DNA of 21,325 nt from RAM1 sp040376925 (GTDB taxonomy: Bacteria > Pseudomonadota > Gammaproteobacteria > Burkholderiales > Burkholderiaceae_C): positions 1 through 21,325 of the forward strand of contig JBEIPU010000062.1 in assembly GCA_040376925.1 (NCBI GenBank). The letters are read 5' to 3'. The position numbers and the translations under genes are program-made. Shown piece after piece: positions 1 to 8,700 of the stretch (position 1 is the first letter of the stretch; every line of letters begins with the position of its first letter). A model generated the notes under the pieces. The model saw nothing but the letters and a program-made list of their open reading frames with translations, was not told the DNA's origin and ran no database searches.

Positions 1-926
1 CGCACGGCGTTGTAGAACTTGTCGTACCACTCCACAAAGTCGGTCTCGAACCGCACCAGGAACACCGCCATGCCCGGGATGATGCTCAGGTACGCCAGGA
101 ACACCGGCATGTCGTAGATGACGCTGGCGCGCAGCGGGCCGATCACGGCCTGGCTGGTTTCGGGCGCTACCCAGAAAACAATCTTGTCGGCCCAGATCGC
201 AAAGTTGTAAAGGAAGCCCACCGCCATCAGCGTGGGCAGCATGGCGCCGGGCTGAAAGCAGTCGAACGCAATCAGTTTTTCCGCCGGGAAGCTGCGCAAG
301 ATGATGAAGAACATGCCCACCAGCATCAAAAACTGCCCCACCACGTAGCCGCCCAGCAGGCCCTCCAGCCCGTATTCGCGCAGCAGCACCGCCAGCACCA
401 CTGAGATGGCGTAACCGCCGCCAAACAAGCCCACGATGGTTTTGTAAAACTTCAGCCCGCTCATGAAGATGGTGGCCACCCAGATGTCGCACATGGTCAC
501 AAAGCCCGCCACCATCAGCACGCGGTACAGCGCACTTTCGCTGCGGAATTCAATGAACGCCAGCATCACCGCAAAGGTGCCCGCCACCAGGTTGGTCACC
601 AGCAGCACACCCGCAAAGTTGGGCACGATGTCCACGCCCTTGCGCGCAAACAGCTGGTCCGACACCCAGCGTGTAAACGCCAGCTGCACCACGCCGGTCA
701 GGATCAGCGACCCCGCAATCAGGTACGTGACCGACACCTGAAACTGCGTGACCAGCAGGTTGGGCACCACGATGTTGACCGACAGCACCCCGATCACCAC
801 CAGCCCCACGATGGACAGCACCCACGGCCCCGAGCTGATCAGCCCCGCATAGGCATACGCGCGCACCAGCGCGAAGTAGCTTTCGCGTTGCAGCAGCTTT
901 CGCAGCTCAAAGCCTATGCCGGCCAT
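1..926 (-). CDS. pelG: PelG, inner-membrane Pel polysaccharide transporter (partial, C-terminus outside window)
   Basis: Multi-spanning membrane protein of the MOP (polysaccharide flippase-like) superfamily, thought to move the growing Pel polymer across the inner membrane in a complex with PelD, PelE and PelF. The first 308 residues are visible. They begin MAGIGFELRKLL, the characteristic PelG start, and continue as a series of hydrophobic helices such as GPWVLSIVGLVVIGVLSV and VVGQFLMLVGMFFIIL. PelG proteins are usually about 450 residues, so roughly a third lies beyond position 1. The ATG overlaps the pelF stop as TGATG, and a GGAGGG motif inside the last pelF codons sits 3 nt upstream of it, so translation is probably coupled to pelF. 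No frameshift or stop occurs in the visible part. Confidence 0.95.
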   Translation of the reverse strand, partial: MAGIGFELRKLLQRESYFALVRAYAYAGLISSGPWVLSIVGLVVIGVLSVNIVVPNLLVTQFQVSVTYLIAGSLILTGVVQLAFTRWVSDQLFARKGVDIVPNFAGVLLVTNLVAGTFAVMLAFIEFRSESALYRVLMVAGFVTMCDIWVATIFMSGLKFYKTIVGLFGGGYAISVVLAVLLREYGLEGLLGGYVVGQFLMLVGMFFIILRSFPAEKLIAFDCFQPGAMLPTLMAVGFLYNFAIWADKIVFWVAPETSQAVIGPLRASVIYDMPVFLAYLSIIPGMAVFLVRFETDFVEWYDKFYNAV

Positions 927-2518
927 CAGCCCTCCAGCAGCAGGTCAATGCCGTCATCCGCGGCGGCGGGTGGCGACGCGGGGGGCGGTGGCGGCGTGAC
1001 GCCCAGCGCCTGGTCGTACACCGCGCGGTAGCGCGCGAACATCACCGGGTGGGTGTAGTAACGCTCCACGCGCGTGATGCCGGCCTGCGCGGCCTTGTGC
1101 CAGGCCGCCTCGTCACCCAGCAGGCGCATGGCGGCTTCGGCCAGCGCCTGCGGGTCGGCAATGCCCACCACTTCGCCCGACGCGCCCAGCGCCTGGTCTT
1201 CTTCGTCCAGCCCATACACAAGCTGGCGGCATGAGCCCACGTCGGTGGTGACCGTGGGCACACCGGCGGCATAGCCTTCCAGAATGACCAGGGGCAATGC
1301 CTCGCTGATGGAGCTGAGCACCACCAGGCCGATTTGCGGCAGCAGGTCGGTGAGCTTTTGAAAGCCCAGGAACTTCACGTTGTCCGCAAGGCCCAGGCTG
1401 GCCACCAGGTCCTTGCACTCGGCGGCGTAGTCGGGGCTTTCTTCCTCGGGCCCTGCGATCCAGGCCTGCACCTCAGGCATGCGGTTCGCGATGGTGCGCG
1501 TCGCGCGGATGTAGGTCTTGATGTCCTTGATCGGCACCACGCGGCCGATCAGGCACATGATGGGCGGCACCTTCGCAGGCCGCAACGCCCGCAGGGCGCC
1601 AAAGCGCACCACGTCGATGCCGTTGGGGATGTTGCTGGTGCGCCGCTCGTCCGCTCCGTCCTGCACCTGGCGCTGGCGGTTGGCCTCATACAGCGCAATG
1701 ATCTGGTCGCTGGCGTCGTAGCACATGCGCCCCAGTGCCTCAAAAAAGCGTATCCACATCGTGCGAAAGTAGCCCGCGTGCGTGGCGTCGCGCTGCAGCA
1801 GCGTGCGGTTGTCGGCGATCCAGCGCGCGGCATACAGGTCGATGCGCCGCTCCTTGGTGTAGATGCCGTGCTCGCTCAGGATCAGGTGGCGGTTGTACCT
1901 GCGCTTGAGCAGCGCGCCCAGAAAGCCCGCATAGCCGGTGGACACCGAGTGGTAGCAGCGCACCGCAGGGAATTTTTCCACAATGGCCGACAGCACCCAG
2001 ATGGGCGAGTGCATGGTGCGCACCGTCCAGAAGTAGTCCACAAAGCTCGGGTCGGTGCAGCGGTCGCGGTACTGCTGGGTGATGTAGTTCCAGCTGGCCT
2101 CGGTGTACAGGAACTGCGAGCGGTCCATGCGGCCTTCCAGCTCGCCGGTGATGGTGCCCAGCACCTCGCCGCCACGCTGCGCCTGGTTTTGCGGGTCGCG
2201 AAAGTACTCGTGCAGCTCGCGGTTCAGATCGAACATGCCTGCGTCGCCGCGCTGCGGTGTCACAGGCGGGGCGCCGCCGCTTTCATACAGGTAGTGCTCC
2301 TCGATATGCACCACGTTGGCGGGCAGCTTGAACTTCATCTCGCCGTAGTCCTGCTTGCGCGAGCCCAGAAAACAGATGGCAAACGTCAGGTCCGGAAAGC
2401 CGTTGATGATCTGGTGCACCCAGCTGGACACGCCGCCGGACACATAGGGGTAGGTGCCCTCCAGCAGCAGGCCCACGTCTGCAATCGGACCGCTGGGGAA
2501 CTTTTTTGGGTCAGACAT
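926..2518 (-). CDS. pelF: PelF, cytosolic Pel glycosyltransferase (GT4 family)
   Basis: Retaining GT-B glycosyltransferase that polymerises the Pel chain (an N-acetylgalactosamine-rich polymer) from a UDP-sugar in the cytosol at the PelDEG membrane complex. The 530 residues are close to the usual 500-510. The N-terminal glycine-rich segment LLLEGTYPYVSGGVSSWVHQ (about residues 17-36) is diagnostic of PelF. The donor-site lysine is seen in GRVVPIKD (K331), and the EX7E motif is E406-ALPLVIL-E414. There is no signal peptide or membrane segment, as expected. The last 24 residues are a Pro/Ala-rich tail that I cannot assign to the fold. The ATG at 2518 overlaps the pelE stop by 8 nt (ATGTCTGA). 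Confidence 0.96.
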   Translation of the reverse strand: MSDPKKFPSGPIADVGLLLEGTYPYVSGGVSSWVHQIINGFPDLTFAICFLGSRKQDYGEMKFKLPANVVHIEEHYLYESGGAPPVTPQRGDAGMFDLNRELHEYFRDPQNQAQRGGEVLGTITGELEGRMDRSQFLYTEASWNYITQQYRDRCTDPSFVDYFWTVRTMHSPIWVLSAIVEKFPAVRCYHSVSTGYAGFLGALLKRRYNRHLILSEHGIYTKERRIDLYAARWIADNRTLLQRDATHAGYFRTMWIRFFEALGRMCYDASDQIIALYEANRQRQVQDGADERRTSNIPNGIDVVRFGALRALRPAKVPPIMCLIGRVVPIKDIKTYIRATRTIANRMPEVQAWIAGPEEESPDYAAECKDLVASLGLADNVKFLGFQKLTDLLPQIGLVVLSSISEALPLVILEGYAAGVPTVTTDVGSCRQLVYGLDEEDQALGASGEVVGIADPQALAEAAMRLLGDEAAWHKAAQAGITRVERYYTHPVMFARYRAVYDQALGVTPPPPPASPPAAADDGIDLLLEG

Positions 2519-3563
2519 GGAGATCGACGCCGCTCACCTGCTTTTGCCGCCAGAACGCCGCCATGCCGCGCAACTGGTGCGGCAGCTGGGCCGAATCAGG
2601 CATGCGGCTCATGTATTTGCGCACGCCGTCCAGGTCGCGGCGCAGCCAGGCGATCTGCGCCATCAGCGGCCAGATTTCCTGCAGCGGCATGCGCACCTTG
2701 CGCGCCAGGTCCAGCGCGCGGCTGGCGGCAGCCAGCTGGTCCAGCTCGATCAGCACGCGCGCATACAGCTGCCACACGCTGGGCACGTACGAGTCCAGCA
2801 CCAGCACGTCCTCGCACAGCTTTTGCGCCTGCTCCAGCGCAAAGCGGCGCAGGTCGCCGCGCGCAAGGCCGGTGTCGGCCTGCAGCCAGTGCAGCTCGGC
2901 CAGGCGGCGCAGCGCATTGACCAGCGGCGCGCGGTCTTCGCCGTCGCGCGCTTCGGCCAGACGCGCACGGGCCTGCTGGATCTGGCGCGTCAGGTCTTTT
3001 TCCCACGCGTCCACCATGCTGTAGGCCAGCAGGCGGATGTCCTCCGACGGGTCGGCCAGCAGGCTTTGCAGCAGTGGCACTGCTGCCTTGGGCCGCATGG
3101 ACTGCAGCGCCACCAGCACGCGCAGGCGCGTTTCCAGCGGCAGCGACGGGTCCTTCAAAATGCGCCGCGCGTCCCCCGCGCGCAGGTCGCTGCGCTCGGT
3201 GGCTTCGCGCTGCACTTCTGAAAATTCAGGCATGTGCACCGCCACGAACCGGTCGGTGCGCAATATCTTGGGGTAACGCTGCGCCACCTGCACCGCCAGC
3301 ACCGTGCTCAGCACCCCCAGCACCGGGATGAAGAACGCAAAGCAGTACAGCAGCGCATAGGCCGGCCGCGCCGGCGTGCGGTGCTGGGGCGGCAGCAGCG
3401 CCCAGGCCAGCCAGGCCGACACGGCCGCCGCCAGGCCGTGCAGGGCGAAGTACGCCGCCAGGTTGTCCACCGGCTGGCCAGCCACCTGCAGCGTGCCGTC
3501 CAGCAGCAGCAACGACGCCAGCTCGGCCACCAGCGCCAGCGCGACCTTGAGCCAGCCTATCAT
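2511..3563 (-). CDS. pelE: PelE, inner-membrane TPR-like scaffold of the Pel synthase
   Basis: Membrane protein of 350 residues (P. aeruginosa PelE is about 330) that bridges PelD, PelF and PelG. The N-terminus has two to three hydrophobic helices: LKVALALVAELASLLLL, AAYFALHGLAAAVSAWLAWA and YALLYCFAFFIPVLGVLSTV, spanning about residues 5-85. The rest is a soluble, Ala/Leu-rich, all-helical domain with TPR-like spacing (for example AVPLLQSLLADPSEDIRLLAY and DLDGVRKYMSRMP). I chose the ATG at 3563 because it overlaps the pelD stop as ATGA. An in-frame ATG 21 nt further upstream (3584) lies deeper in pelD and is less likely. Identification rests on operon position and architecture more than on catalytic motifs, since the family has none. 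Confidence 0.9.
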   Translation of the reverse strand: MIGWLKVALALVAELASLLLLDGTLQVAGQPVDNLAAYFALHGLAAAVSAWLAWALLPPQHRTPARPAYALLYCFAFFIPVLGVLSTVLAVQVAQRYPKILRTDRFVAVHMPEFSEVQREATERSDLRAGDARRILKDPSLPLETRLRVLVALQSMRPKAAVPLLQSLLADPSEDIRLLAYSMVDAWEKDLTRQIQQARARLAEARDGEDRAPLVNALRRLAELHWLQADTGLARGDLRRFALEQAQKLCEDVLVLDSYVPSVWQLYARVLIELDQLAAASRALDLARKVRMPLQEIWPLMAQIAWLRRDLDGVRKYMSRMPDSAQLPHQLRGMAAFWRQKQVSGVDLHV

Positions 3564-5131
3564 TCCTTGCTCTCCACCAGCCATCGCAGCCGCGCAAAGC
3601 CCTGCTCGCGGCCCAGCGGGAAGTCAAACGCGCTCAACTCTTGCGGGCTCAGCTCGCCAAAGCGCTGGGTGATGCCATCAAACAGCCGCTGCTTGTAAAT
3701 GCGCACGCCCGCCGGGTCCGAGAACGGCACCAGCGCAATGACGCAGGGCGCGCCGCGCTGGCCCGTGCCCGCCAGGGGCCAGCGCCACGCCGTTTCGCCG
3801 CGTGAATGCAGCTCCATCAGGCCGTCCAGGATTTCCGTGTCGCGCGCATGCTCGGCGCGCCACACCACGCAGCGGCTTTCCAGCCCGTAGTCGGTGCGCA
3901 GCCGGGTCAGCCAGCCAAATTCACCGGCCAGCCCGCGCGGCGCTTCGGGCCAGACCTTGAGCAGCTCACCCGCGCTGACAGACAGACGCAGGTAGTCGGC
4001 ATAGCTTTCCAGCAGCACGGCCACGGTCTGCAGGTTGTCGGCTGTCAGCGCAGTGAACGGCATGTTGCCGATCACCATCAGGCCGAAGGGCTGGCGTTCG
4101 GTGCTGATCAACGGCGTGGCGGCAATCAGCGACGAGCGGCGCGCCTTTTCCAGCAGCGCGTCCTGCAGGTGGACCTGGTGGCCGGTCTCCAGCGCGCGCA
4201 GCACCATGGGGTCGTCGTTGGCCGGGTCCACGATGCGGCCCACGGCCGCCACGCGCTCCAGCGTCAGCACGGGCTCCATGCGCACCTCGTACAGTGCTGC
4301 CGTTTCCACGCGGCACTGCGTCACCACAAAGTCCAGCATCATCTGCGCGCCGGGCAGGCCGCTCACGTCGTGCGGGTTGCTGCGGGTGTAGCGGTCCATC
4401 ATGGAGCGCAGGTCGATCAGCGCCTCGCGCAGCGTGCCGGGGCGGTCCACCATCTCGTATTCCAGCTCGTCGTGCGACAGTTTCACCAGGTACAGCCGGC
4501 GCGTCAGCCGTTCGGCCTTGTCGTTCAGAAAGCGCAGGCTTTCCTGCAGGCGCAGCACGCGCAGGCGCCAGTAGCTGCCGAACTCGCCCGCGATCAGCAT
4601 GGCAATCGCGCCGCCCAGGAAGTAAAGCCGCGGGAACTCGACGCCCGGCGCCAGCCAGGCCCAGGCCGCCAGCAGGCCAAACGACGCCACCGCGCCATGG
4701 CCCACGCCGTAGCGCAGCGCAATCAGCCAGGGCCCCAGCCACGGCCAGGGAAAGCCTTCGTTGACGAAGAACGGGTTGGCCGGGTTGCTGATGAAGGCCA
4801 GGTACACAAACAGCGCGGGCCACAGCAGCGTTTCCAGCGTGCGCCCGGCCAGGCCCGGGTGGTGGCGGATGAAGCGGCGCAGCATGAGCCGCACCAGGCC
4901 CACCGAGCGGTATGTGACCACCCAGGCCACCAGGAAGGGGCGCAGCCAGCGCTGCGCGCGCGTGCGCTCACCGCCGTCCGGCGGGTTTTGCAGCGCGTCC
5001 AGCATGTCCTGCACCGACGCGCTGAAGTCCGAGTAGATCGTGTCCTTGGCTGGGTCGTAGCCCACACCGGCGGCCCCGCCCACCTGGGCGCCGCCGTCTT
5101 GCCCGCGCAGGCGCGCCGCGCGCAGGCCCAT
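3560..5131 (-). CDS. pelD: PelD, inner-membrane cyclic-di-GMP receptor of the Pel synthase
   Basis: PelD activates Pel synthesis after binding cyclic-di-GMP. From the ATG at 5131 it has 523 residues. Their order is: a cytosolic N-terminus of about 95 residues; four membrane helices (about 98-187, including LLWPALFVYLAFI and FLGGAIAMLIAGEFGSYW); a helical linker; a GAF domain (about 255-380, with LIAATPLI and PFGLMVIGNM); and a degenerate GGDEF domain (about 397-515) with no GGDEF signature, which is normal for PelD. Where the family has the RxxD inhibitory-site motif I see R-G-E-T (about 444-447); see findings. The start is uncertain. A longer frame opens at an ATG at 5290 inside pelC, with TTG (5230) and GTG (5152, 5065) also possible. 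None has a strong ribosome binding site. The gap to pelC is 64 nt with this start. P. aeruginosa PelD has 455 residues. Confidence 0.88.
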   Translation of the reverse strand: MGLRAARLRGQDGGAQVGGAAGVGYDPAKDTIYSDFSASVQDMLDALQNPPDGGERTRAQRWLRPFLVAWVVTYRSVGLVRLMLRRFIRHHPGLAGRTLETLLWPALFVYLAFISNPANPFFVNEGFPWPWLGPWLIALRYGVGHGAVASFGLLAAWAWLAPGVEFPRLYFLGGAIAMLIAGEFGSYWRLRVLRLQESLRFLNDKAERLTRRLYLVKLSHDELEYEMVDRPGTLREALIDLRSMMDRYTRSNPHDVSGLPGAQMMLDFVVTQCRVETAALYEVRMEPVLTLERVAAVGRIVDPANDDPMVLRALETGHQVHLQDALLEKARRSSLIAATPLISTERQPFGLMVIGNMPFTALTADNLQTVAVLLESYADYLRLSVSAGELLKVWPEAPRGLAGEFGWLTRLRTDYGLESRCVVWRAEHARDTEILDGLMELHSRGETAWRWPLAGTGQRGAPCVIALVPFSDPAGVRIYKQRLFDGITQRFGELSPQELSAFDFPLGREQGFARLRWLVESKE

Positions 5132-5195
5132 GGGCGCGCTGTCGGCGGGCACCTCGTGGCCGGGCGGCTCGGGCGCGCCGGACGCGGTGTCCGGG

Positions 5196-5774
5196 TTATC
5201 GCGCGGTGGCAGGTCGGCCGGCCGGGTCAACGCGGATTCCAGAGACGAGTTCGGCGGCCAGGCGCTGGCCCACGGCGGCCAGCGCTTCACGGCTGCCGCC
5301 GGTGCGCCCGCCCGCGGCGGAATACACCACCTGGTCGCGGCTGAGGTCCTTGACCTGCAGCATCAGGCCCACGGCGGGCTCGCCGTCCACCCCCACCTTG
5401 TAGCGCCATTCGTTCACCGCGCCGGTCACCACATAGCGCATGCCCTGGGCGCGGGCCCATTTCTCGGCCTCGGCCTGCGCCTTGCGTTCAGCGGGCTCAA
5501 ACAGGGTTTCGGGGTTCAGCGCCGCGGGGTACACCACCAGCTGCACCAGGCCCGCCTGGCGCAGCGCGGGCTCCAGCATGGCCTCCACCCGCAGGCCGGC
5601 CTGGGGCACGTCGGTGAAGTTGGCCACCGGCAGCAGCGCCACCTTGTCCTGCGCGCCGATGGCCTGCGCCATGGTGGACAGGGTACTGTTGCCCGTGGGG
5701 CCCAGCGGGTTGAAGGCACAGCCCGCCAGCAGCGCGGCGCTCAGGGCAAGGGAGGTCAGCGAGAGTTTTTTCAT
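5196..5774 (-). CDS. pelC: PelC, outer-membrane-associated lipoprotein of the Pel exporter
   Basis: Small periplasmic lipoprotein of 192 residues that, in P. aeruginosa, assembles into a dodecameric ring beneath the PelB barrel and guides the cationic polymer out. The start MKKLSLTSLALSAALLAGC is a textbook lipoprotein signal peptide with lipobox LAGC and lipidated Cys19. The mature part contains the conserved core KVALLPVANFTDVPQAGLR and VVTGAVNEWRYKVG, the latter with the aromatic residue expected near the ring surface. The ATG at 5774 was chosen over a GTG at 5783 because it starts the canonical signal peptide and has GGTGA 5 nt upstream. It lies 5 nt past the pelB stop. Length is near the usual 170-190. 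Confidence 0.93.
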   Translation of the reverse strand: MKKLSLTSLALSAALLAGCAFNPLGPTGNSTLSTMAQAIGAQDKVALLPVANFTDVPQAGLRVEAMLEPALRQAGLVQLVVYPAALNPETLFEPAERKAQAEAEKWARAQGMRYVVTGAVNEWRYKVGVDGEPAVGLMLQVKDLSRDQVVYSAAGGRTGGSREALAAVGQRLAAELVSGIRVDPAGRPATAR

Positions 5775-5779
5775 CGATG

Positions 5780-8700
5780 TCACCGGTCAAAAAAGGTTTC
5801 GTACTGCAACCGCAATTCCCGCACGCCGTCGCCTCCCGACAGGCCGCCGGTGCCGGGGCGCACATCCACGTGGATGCTCATCTGGTCGCGCCCGGCCACC
5901 GAGCCCTTGGCGCCCAATCGTAGCAATCCCTGCGTCTGCTGCCCAGCGGCGGTGCGCCGGGTTTCAAAGCCCACCTCGCCCCAGGGGCGCCAGGCGCGGC
6001 TGTACACACCCGGGTCGGTCTGCGCCAGGCCCATGCCGAGGCTGGCCGACAGCGCGGTGGCGGACGGGCCGAGGAACAGGCCCACGCCCGCAGGGGCACC
6101 GCCTGGCACCAGCAGCGCCGTGGGCGCGTCGGGCTGGCCGTCGGCACGCACCACGCTGCGACGCAGCTGCACCTGCAGGCGCACGTCCGGGTAGTCGCGC
6201 CGCCAGTACCAGTTGCCCGTCAGCGCGGCGTCCACTGAACTGCCCAGCGCGGCGCCGCTTTGGGTGCGAAAGCGGCTGGCCGCCAGGCTCGCCTGGCCTT
6301 CCAGCCGGCCGCCATGGCGCAGGTTCAGGCTGCCGGCCAGGCGGTCGCGCGCACCGGCAACCGCCATGGCGCTGCTCTCATCAGAGCGTTCGTTGTGCGC
6401 GGCCTCCAGCTGCAGCACCGAGCGGCTGGACAGGCGCCGCGTGAACTGCAGGTACACGCCGTTGATCGTGGTCAGCGCGTCACGCACCAGCCACTGGGCC
6501 TTCAGGTCACCCCAGGGCGTGCGGGTGTCCACGCCCACGCGCAGCTCGCGGTCGTGGGCCGGCGTGGCGGCGATCTGCTGCGCGTCGCGGCTGCGGTCGC
6601 GGCCCAGGCCCAGCTCCACCGTCAGGCGCAGCTGGGGCATAAGCACCACCGACGCATCCACGCGGGTTTCGGTGCGGGCGATCACGCCGGCGCGGCGGCT
6701 GCGCTGCTGCACGCTGGCGCGACTGGCCGTGGCCAGCAGGTCCTGCTGCAGCAACTCCTGCGCTTCGTCGTTGGGGCCTTCGGCGCGGCGCATGGCCTGC
6801 AATGCGCCCTGGCTGGCGGCTTCTTCGCGCCGCTGCAGCAGGCGCAGCGCGGTCAGGCGGTCATGCGGGTCGATGCGTCCAGCGCCTTGCTGGGACCGCG
6901 GCGGCTCGGCCGCATCCAGCAGCCGCGCCAGTTCCTGCGGGTCTTCCTGGCCCACGGCCACCGCCATCTGCTGGTAGGCCGGCACGGCCATGCGCCGCGC
7001 CTGCTGCTCCCACAGCCAGCGCTGCGCGGTGTCAAAGCGACCCTCGCCCAGCAGCCAGGCGCCCACCAGCTCCTGCGTCTGGCGTTTGAGCGATGCATCG
7101 GGCGCCGCCGGGTTGCTGCTGGCGGCCAGCAGCTGGCCGAGCTGGCGCCACAGCAGCGCCTTTTGCTCGCCGCCGGCAAACCCTGCCGCCAGGCGCATCT
7201 GCGCCAGCAGCGCCTGACGGTCGGCTTCTCGGTCTTTGGGCGCGGCCGCCGCACGCTGCGCCAGCAGCCAGGCGTGGCGGCGCACGCGCAGTGCCGGTGC
7301 CTCACGCCCGGTGCGCTCCAGCACATCGGCATAGTTCATGAGCCACAAGAAGTCGCGCCCGCGTTCGCGCGCCAGCGGCTGCATCAGCGCCAGCGCCATG
7401 CGCGGCTCGTCCAGCAGCTGCCAGCCGGCGGCCAGCACCTCGGCATAGGCCAGGTTGGCCCGCGCGGCGCTGCCGCGCGCCGTCAGCTCGGCGCGCAGCG
7501 TGGGCACGTCCTGCTGGTCCACCAGCAGCCACCAGTACGCCACGCGCAGGGGTGCGTTGTCCGGCTGCAGGGTCAGGGCGCGGGTGTAGTCGGCGCGCGC
7601 CAGCGCCATGTCACCCAGGCGCGTGTACAGGCCCGCGCGCCGCTCCAGGAACTGCGCCGACTGCTCCAGCCGCGCGCGGTGCGCCGGCGTCAGCGCGGCC
7701 AGCAGCGCGCGCAGGCCCACCGGGCTTTTTTGTTCAGCAATGCCGTCCAGCCAGGCATAGACGATGTTGTCCACCGGAAACCGCGGGTACAGCCGCGCGG
7801 CCAGTGCCAGCGCTTCGTCGTCGCGGTCGGCGTCCAGCCGGATGCGGATGGCGCGCTCGGCCTGGTAGGCCTGCGGCTTGCCCTGCGCGATCAGCCGGTC
7901 CAATGCGTCCAGCGCCACCGCGCGCTCACCGGTCTCGTAGGCCAGGTCGGCAAGCAGGTCCCAGTACGCGCCGTCAAATTCGCCGCCTGCCGGCAGCCGG
8001 GCAGCCAGCAGCGCGCGCAGGGCCAGCGGCATGTTGCCCAGGCGCAGGTAGATCTGCGCCAGCCGCATGGCGTCGTCGCGCGGCAGCCCGGCCGTGCGCA
8101 TGCGCTCCAGCACGGCCAGCGCCTCGGTGGGCCGCCCGGCACGCTCCAGCAGCTCGGCCTCCAGGCCCAGCCAGCGTTCGCGCAGGGCCGCGTCTGCGTC
8201 AGGCTGGGCGGCGGGCAGCTGGCGCACAAAGCCCAGCGCGCCGTCCACCGAGCCCAGGCGCTCATACACCTCCACCACCTTGCGCGCCTCGTCCAGGCTC
8301 AGGCGCCGCTGCGACGACAGCGCCAGCCACGCGGCCAGCAGCGCGTCGTCGTCATACAGCATGGGGCTCAGGCGAAACACATTGGCCAGCGCCTTTTCGC
8401 TCGCGGTGCGCTTGAGCAGTTCCAGCCAGGCCGCCAGCGCCTGGGGCGCCAGGCCCGCCCATTCGGACACCTGCGCCTTGCGCTCCAGCCACACCACGTC
8501 CTGCGGCTGCAGCATGAGCGCGGCGTCAGCCACCACCAGCGCTGCGCTCAGGTCGGCCGCTGCGCCAAAGGTGTCCCAGGCCAGCTGCAGGCGCTCGATG
8601 GGCAGCGCCCTGGCCAGCGCCGCCGCGCCGTCTTTTACCGGCACCACATGGCGCAGGTGCGCGGCGGCCTCGCGCGGCTGGGCTGCAGCCAGCGCCAGTT

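Noticed and set aside
926..960. PelF ends in GIDLLLEG, echoing LLLEG in its N-terminal motif, with about 16 nt of identical DNA
   Set aside because: The terminal copy coincides with the GGAGGG ribosome binding site for pelG and CTG-rich codon use. I see no other sign of a duplication or gene-conversion event.
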